In this document: in pieces, positions 8,101 through 11,257 of the stretch
Numbering within the stretch: the first letter of the stretch is position 1
Layout: every line of letters starts with the position of its first letter
DNA from: Bacteroidales bacterium
Lineage (GTDB): Bacteria > Bacteroidota > Bacteroidia > Bacteroidales > WCHB1-69
Direction: 5' to 3'
Assembly: GCA_031273515.1 (NCBI GenBank)
Contig: JAISRU010000129.1
Location: forward strand, 1-11,257
DNA length: 11,257 bases
The notes under the pieces: generated by a model
Database searches by the model: none
What the model saw: only the letters and a program-made list of their open reading frames with translations
Told to the model about the DNA's origin: nothing
Made by a program: the position numbers and the translations under genes

Positions 8101-11061
8101 ATGGCATTCAACGAACTCAACAGTGTAGAACATTTTATCATCCGGCAGTTAAGCGGAGTGAATCTCAATAGCGGCTTACCTAATCCGCAGGCTGTTTACG
8201 GATTGCAGTGGCAATACCTGCCTGCCTCGTCGCTGCTGCGCGAACCGACGGAAGTATTGATCGAAAGCGAGCTGAAGCAGGCACTTATCCGTATTAATCC
8301 GGGAATTGCCGCACAGCCCGACCGTGCGGATGCAGTTATTTACAAGCTGAGAGCTATTCTGCTTTCGGTATACAGTATTGGTTTGGTGCGTGCCAATGAG
8401 GAGTTTTCCAAATGGATGAAAGGAGAAATAACCATGCCGTTTGACGAAGACTACCGGCATGTACCCGTTCGCCTGATTGATTTTGATAATTTGCAAAACA
8501 ACAAATACCAAATTGTAAATCAGCTGCATATTCGCCACAGGGAAACGAAAATTCCGGATATTGTCCTTTTTGTTAACGGTATTCCTGTTGTGGTGGGGGA
8601 AGTCAAAACACCGGTACGCCCTGCCGTAAGTTGGTTGGACGGTGCTCATGAAATACATGATGTGTACGAAAACGCTATTCCTGCACTATTTGTTCCTAAT
8701 ATTCTGAGTTTTGCTACCGACGGAAAAGAATTTTATTACGGAGGCGTACGCACATCCTTAGCGCACTGGTCGCCCTGGCGCATATCCGACGAAACACAAT
8801 TAATCGCTCAGGCGGGATTGGAAGATGTCGGAAAACAGGTAAAACATTTGCTTTCTCCGAAAACCTTGTTGGATATTTTATGCCATTTCAGCATTTTTAC
8901 GACTGATAAAAGCCGGAAGCGAACAAAAATTATCTGTCGTTACCAGCAGTATGAGGGTGCGAACCTGATAGTGGAACGTGTCAAGGCAAACAAAGTCAAG
9001 AAAGGATTGATATGGCATTTTCAAGGTTCGGGAAAATCGTTGCTGATGCTCTTTGCCGCACAAAAACTCCGGCGGGATCCGGCATTGAAAAGCCCGACGG
9101 TCATCATCGTTGTTGACCGTATTGATTTGGATACACAGATTGCCGGGACTTTCAGTGCCGCCGGCGTTCCCAACATGGTTACAACGGATAGCATCAGCGC
9201 ATTGCATGACTATCTGGAAAGGGATAGTCGCTTTATTATCATCACGCTGATTCACAAATTCCGCGATGCGTATGAAAATATGAATCTGAGGGAGAACATC
9301 ATCGTGATGGTGGACGAAGCGCACCGCACACAGGAAGGTAATCTGGGTACCAAGATGAGGGCGGCTTTACCCAACGCTTTCCTTTTCGGACTTACCGGGA
9401 CACCCGTAAACAAAGCCGACAGAAATACGTTTTGGGCATTCGGTGCGGAGACCGATGAGAGTGGCTACATGAGCCGTTATACGTTTCAGGAATCCATGCG
9501 GGACAACGCTACCCTGCCCCTGCATTTTGAGCCTCGACTGCTTGACATGCATATCGAAAAAGAAATGCTTGATACGGCATTCAACGAAATGGCAAACGAT
9601 TTGGATGAAGAACAAAAGGCAACCTTGACAAAAACCGCCGCACAAATGTCTGTTTTTCTGAAAACGCCTCGGCGCATTACACGTATCTGCGAAGACATTG
9701 TCGATCATTTTCAATCCAAAGTCAATCCGCATGGTTTCAAGGCAATGATTGTTACACCCGACAGGGAAGCCTGTCATCTGTATAAGGAGGCATTGGATCA
9801 ACTACTGCCGGTAGATGCTTCTGCGGTGGTTATATCCACTTCGGCAAACGATTCGTTTGAGTTTAAGGAAAAATACGAGTTAGACAGAGACCGGCAGGAA
9901 AAACTAATAGAACAGTATAATCAACCGGACTCCCCTCTTCAGTTCTTGATTGTTACGGCGAAACTGCTTACCGGCTTTGATGCCCCTATCCTGCAAACCA
10001 TGTATCTGGACAAATCATTGAAAGACCATACGCTATTGCAGGCTATCTGCCGGACAAACAGACTTTATCCGCAAAAAACGTTTGGTCGCATTGTTGATTA
10101 TTTCGGCGTATTTGACGACACGGCACGTGCGCTACAGTTTGACGAAGAAACGGTAAAGACAATTATTTCCAATTTGAGCGAATTAAGGGAAATTGTACCG
10201 CAAGCGGTTGAAAATGCGCTCAGTCATTTTCCCGGTATTGACAGGCGTATCGACAGTTTTGAAGGATTACAAGCCGCACAGGAGTGTATTAAAACCAACG
10301 AACAGAAAGACGCTTTTGCTAAGGATTACGTCTATCTATCCAAAATATGGGAATCGATTTCTCCCGACAGTGTACTTTCGCCTTGTGAAAACGATTATAA
10401 ATGGTTGTCGCAGGTATATGCTTCCGTTAAGCCTACGGGACCGGAATCCATGGGCAAGCTTTTATGGATGGCATTTGGTGCTCAAACAACAAAACTTATC
10501 CATGAAAATATTCGTGTCGATACCCTCCACAATGATTTGGAAGAAATAGTGTTGGATGAAAACAAGGTAGAGGCTTTGATGTATAGCAAGCATTCACAGC
10601 AAATAAAGCAAATTGAAAAAGACCTTATCCGACGTTTTCAGCAAAATGCAAGTAAACCAATATTCATCGCCTTGAGCAAAAGATTGGAAGATTTGCGTAT
10701 AAAAGCCGAACAGGGACTTATCAGCAGTATTGATTTTATTAAAGAACTGTGTCAGATAGCCCGTGAAACAGTACAAGCAGAAAAAGAAGAACAAACCGCT
10801 CAGGCACCAAAAGATGCAAAAACCGCATTGACGGAATTGTTTTTGGAACTGAAGACGGAAAATACTCCCGCTGTCGTCGGTCGTATAGTTGATGATATTG
10901 ACAGCATTGTCAAAGTTGTTCGTTTCCCCGGATGGCAAAGCACAATTGCCGGAGAACGAGAAGTCCAAAAAGCACTTCGAAAAACTTTACTCAAATATAA
11001 ATTGCACAAGGAAGAAGAACTGTTTAGTAAGGCTTATTTGTATATTAAGGAATATTATTAG
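8101..11061 (+). CDS. hsdR: Type I restriction-modification restriction/translocase subunit
   Basis: HsdR is the motor and nuclease of the type I complex: it pumps unmodified DNA with ATP and cuts it far from the recognition site. The 986-residue product has the N-terminal PD-(D/E)XK nuclease, with Glu55 in LIESEL, Asp153 in PDIVLFVNG and Glu167-x-Lys169 in GEVKTP. The superfamily 2 helicase follows: Walker A with QGSGKS (308-313), DEAH box VDEAHRT (404-410), LTGTP (431-435), LLTGFDAP (622-629) and motif VI QAICRTNR (647-654). A helical C-terminal region follows, which in HsdR binds the methyltransferase core. Length fits the family (about 1000). The ATG at 8101 is 2 bases after the preceding stop and just before the start of family similarity. 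No motif is damaged. GC content is markedly higher than in the two genes before it (33 G/C in the 60 bases from 9061), suggesting a separate origin or different selection. It is the last gene of the operon. Confidence 0.96.
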   Translation: MAFNELNSVEHFIIRQLSGVNLNSGLPNPQAVYGLQWQYLPASSLLREPTEVLIESELKQALIRINPGIAAQPDRADAVIYKLRAILLSVYSIGLVRANEEFSKWMKGEITMPFDEDYRHVPVRLIDFDNLQNNKYQIVNQLHIRHRETKIPDIVLFVNGIPVVVGEVKTPVRPAVSWLDGAHEIHDVYENAIPALFVPNILSFATDGKEFYYGGVRTSLAHWSPWRISDETQLIAQAGLEDVGKQVKHLLSPKTLLDILCHFSIFTTDKSRKRTKIICRYQQYEGANLIVERVKANKVKKGLIWHFQGSGKSLLMLFAAQKLRRDPALKSPTVIIVVDRIDLDTQIAGTFSAAGVPNMVTTDSISALHDYLERDSRFIIITLIHKFRDAYENMNLRENIIVMVDEAHRTQEGNLGTKMRAALPNAFLFGLTGTPVNKADRNTFWAFGAETDESGYMSRYTFQESMRDNATLPLHFEPRLLDMHIEKEMLDTAFNEMANDLDEEQKATLTKTAAQMSVFLKTPRRITRICEDIVDHFQSKVNPHGFKAMIVTPDREACHLYKEALDQLLPVDASAVVISTSANDSFEFKEKYELDRDRQEKLIEQYNQPDSPLQFLIVTAKLLTGFDAPILQTMYLDKSLKDHTLLQAICRTNRLYPQKTFGRIVDYFGVFDDTARALQFDEETVKTIISNLSELREIVPQAVENALSHFPGIDRRIDSFEGLQAAQECIKTNEQKDAFAKDYVYLSKIWESISPDSVLSPCENDYKWLSQVYASVKPTGPESMGKLLWMAFGAQTTKLIHENIRVDTLHNDLEEIVLDENKVEALMYSKHSQQIKQIEKDLIRRFQQNASKPIFIALSKRLEDLRIKAEQGLISSIDFIKELCQIARETVQAEKEEQTAQAPKDAKTALTELFLELKTENTPAVVGRIVDDIDSIVKVVRFPGWQSTIAGEREVQKALRKTLLKYKLHKEEELFSKAYLYIKEYY

Positions 11062-11168
11062 TGGAATCTCTAAGTCTCCGCAGGTCGATGATACACGGTT
11101 ATGAAAATTAAGCCTTTCAGGTTAGCAGCTTCGCGTCAAACTTTCAGCAAAAAACAGTTAACCAACGA

Positions 11169-11198
11169 TTGAGGTTCCGAACAGAGTTGTTATCTTTG
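11169..11198 (+). promoter_or_regulatory. Bacteroidota-type sigma-ABfr promoter
   Basis: TTG at 11169-11171 and TATCTTTG at 11191-11198 are separated by 19 bases. This matches the Bacteroidota primary sigma-factor consensus (TTTG at -33, about 19 bases, TAnnTTTG at -7) except for the first T of the -33 box. Transcription would start a few bases downstream, giving a leader of roughly 35 bases before the ATG at 11240. It should drive the gene that begins at the right edge and shows that this gene is not simply part of the restriction operon. Confidence 0.75.
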
Positions 11199-11239
11199 CG
11201 CCCTGTTCAGCATTTATTTATATAAACTAACATCTTGCT

Positions 11240-11257
11240 ATGAAATACGTTATCGGA
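11240..11257 (+). CDS. Start of a downstream gene, possibly an FGGY-type sugar kinase
   Basis: An ATG 41 bases after a good promoter opens a frame reading MKYVIG before the window ends. FGGY carbohydrate kinases such as ribulokinase and xylulokinase commonly start this way, with a hydrophobic strand leading into the phosphate-binding loop GxDxGT. The presence of araA at the other end makes such a kinase plausible. Six residues are too few for assignment, since many ATPase-fold proteins begin similarly. The start itself is well supported by the promoter position. Confidence 0.45.

Noticed and set aside
11062..11168. Search for a terminator after hsdR
   Set aside because: No inverted repeat of convincing length followed by a T-run was found; the operon's end may be factor-dependent or weak.
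11101..11172. Short 23-codon frame starting MKIKPFRLAA in the gap after hsdR
   Set aside because: No recognisable similarity, no promoter ahead of it, and its stop overlaps the -33 box of the next gene; chance occurrence is likely.
1..11257. CRISPR arrays, tRNA or rRNA genes, insertion sequences or integrases
   Set aside because: No regularly spaced repeats, RNA gene signatures, transposase or integrase motifs were seen on either strand.

Overview
The window looks like an accessory defence island from a Bacteroidota genome, probably Bacteroidales. The evidence is a near-consensus Bacteroidota promoter (a -33 TTG, 19 bases, then the -7 element TATCTTTG) at the right edge. Start codons throughout also lack clear Shine-Dalgarno sequences, which is typical of that phylum. 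Species cannot be named from the sequence alone.

Left flank (1-1083): the window opens inside araA, the L-arabinose isomerase gene. Only its C-terminal 272 codons are present, with all four expected active-site residues. A broken flavodoxin-domain gene starts on the last base of the araA stop codon. It has a frameshift near its N-terminus and loses its C-terminal half, and it marks the probable left edge of the island.

Island core (1115-11061): six genes lie head to tail on the + strand, with overlaps of 14, 4 and 4 bases and gaps of only 4 and 2 bases. In order they are hsdM1, hsdM2, a DUF1016/YhcG-type PD-(D/E)XK nuclease, hsdS, an ABC-type ATPase fused to a TOPRIM domain (OLD-like), and hsdR. 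Methylation subunits (two HsdM), specificity (HsdS) and translocation/cleavage (HsdR) make this a type I restriction-modification locus. It differs from the minimal hsdMSR set in having a second methyltransferase paralogue and two additional putative nucleases inside the same transcript. All catalytic motifs checked by eye are intact, so the operon looks functional. The extra genes may give a second layer of phage defence, or a back-up when the restriction complex is disabled; that is inference.

Composition is mosaic. hsdS and the ATPase gene are strongly AT-rich, hsdR is much richer in GC, and the hsdM genes are intermediate. This suggests assembly from modules of different origin.

Right flank (11062-11257): a 178-base gap contains no convincing terminator hairpin and a clear Bacteroidota promoter, followed by the first six codons of a new gene (MKYVIG). 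These resemble the start of a sugar kinase of the FGGY family. If so, the island may sit inside a pentose-utilisation locus, but six residues cannot establish this.
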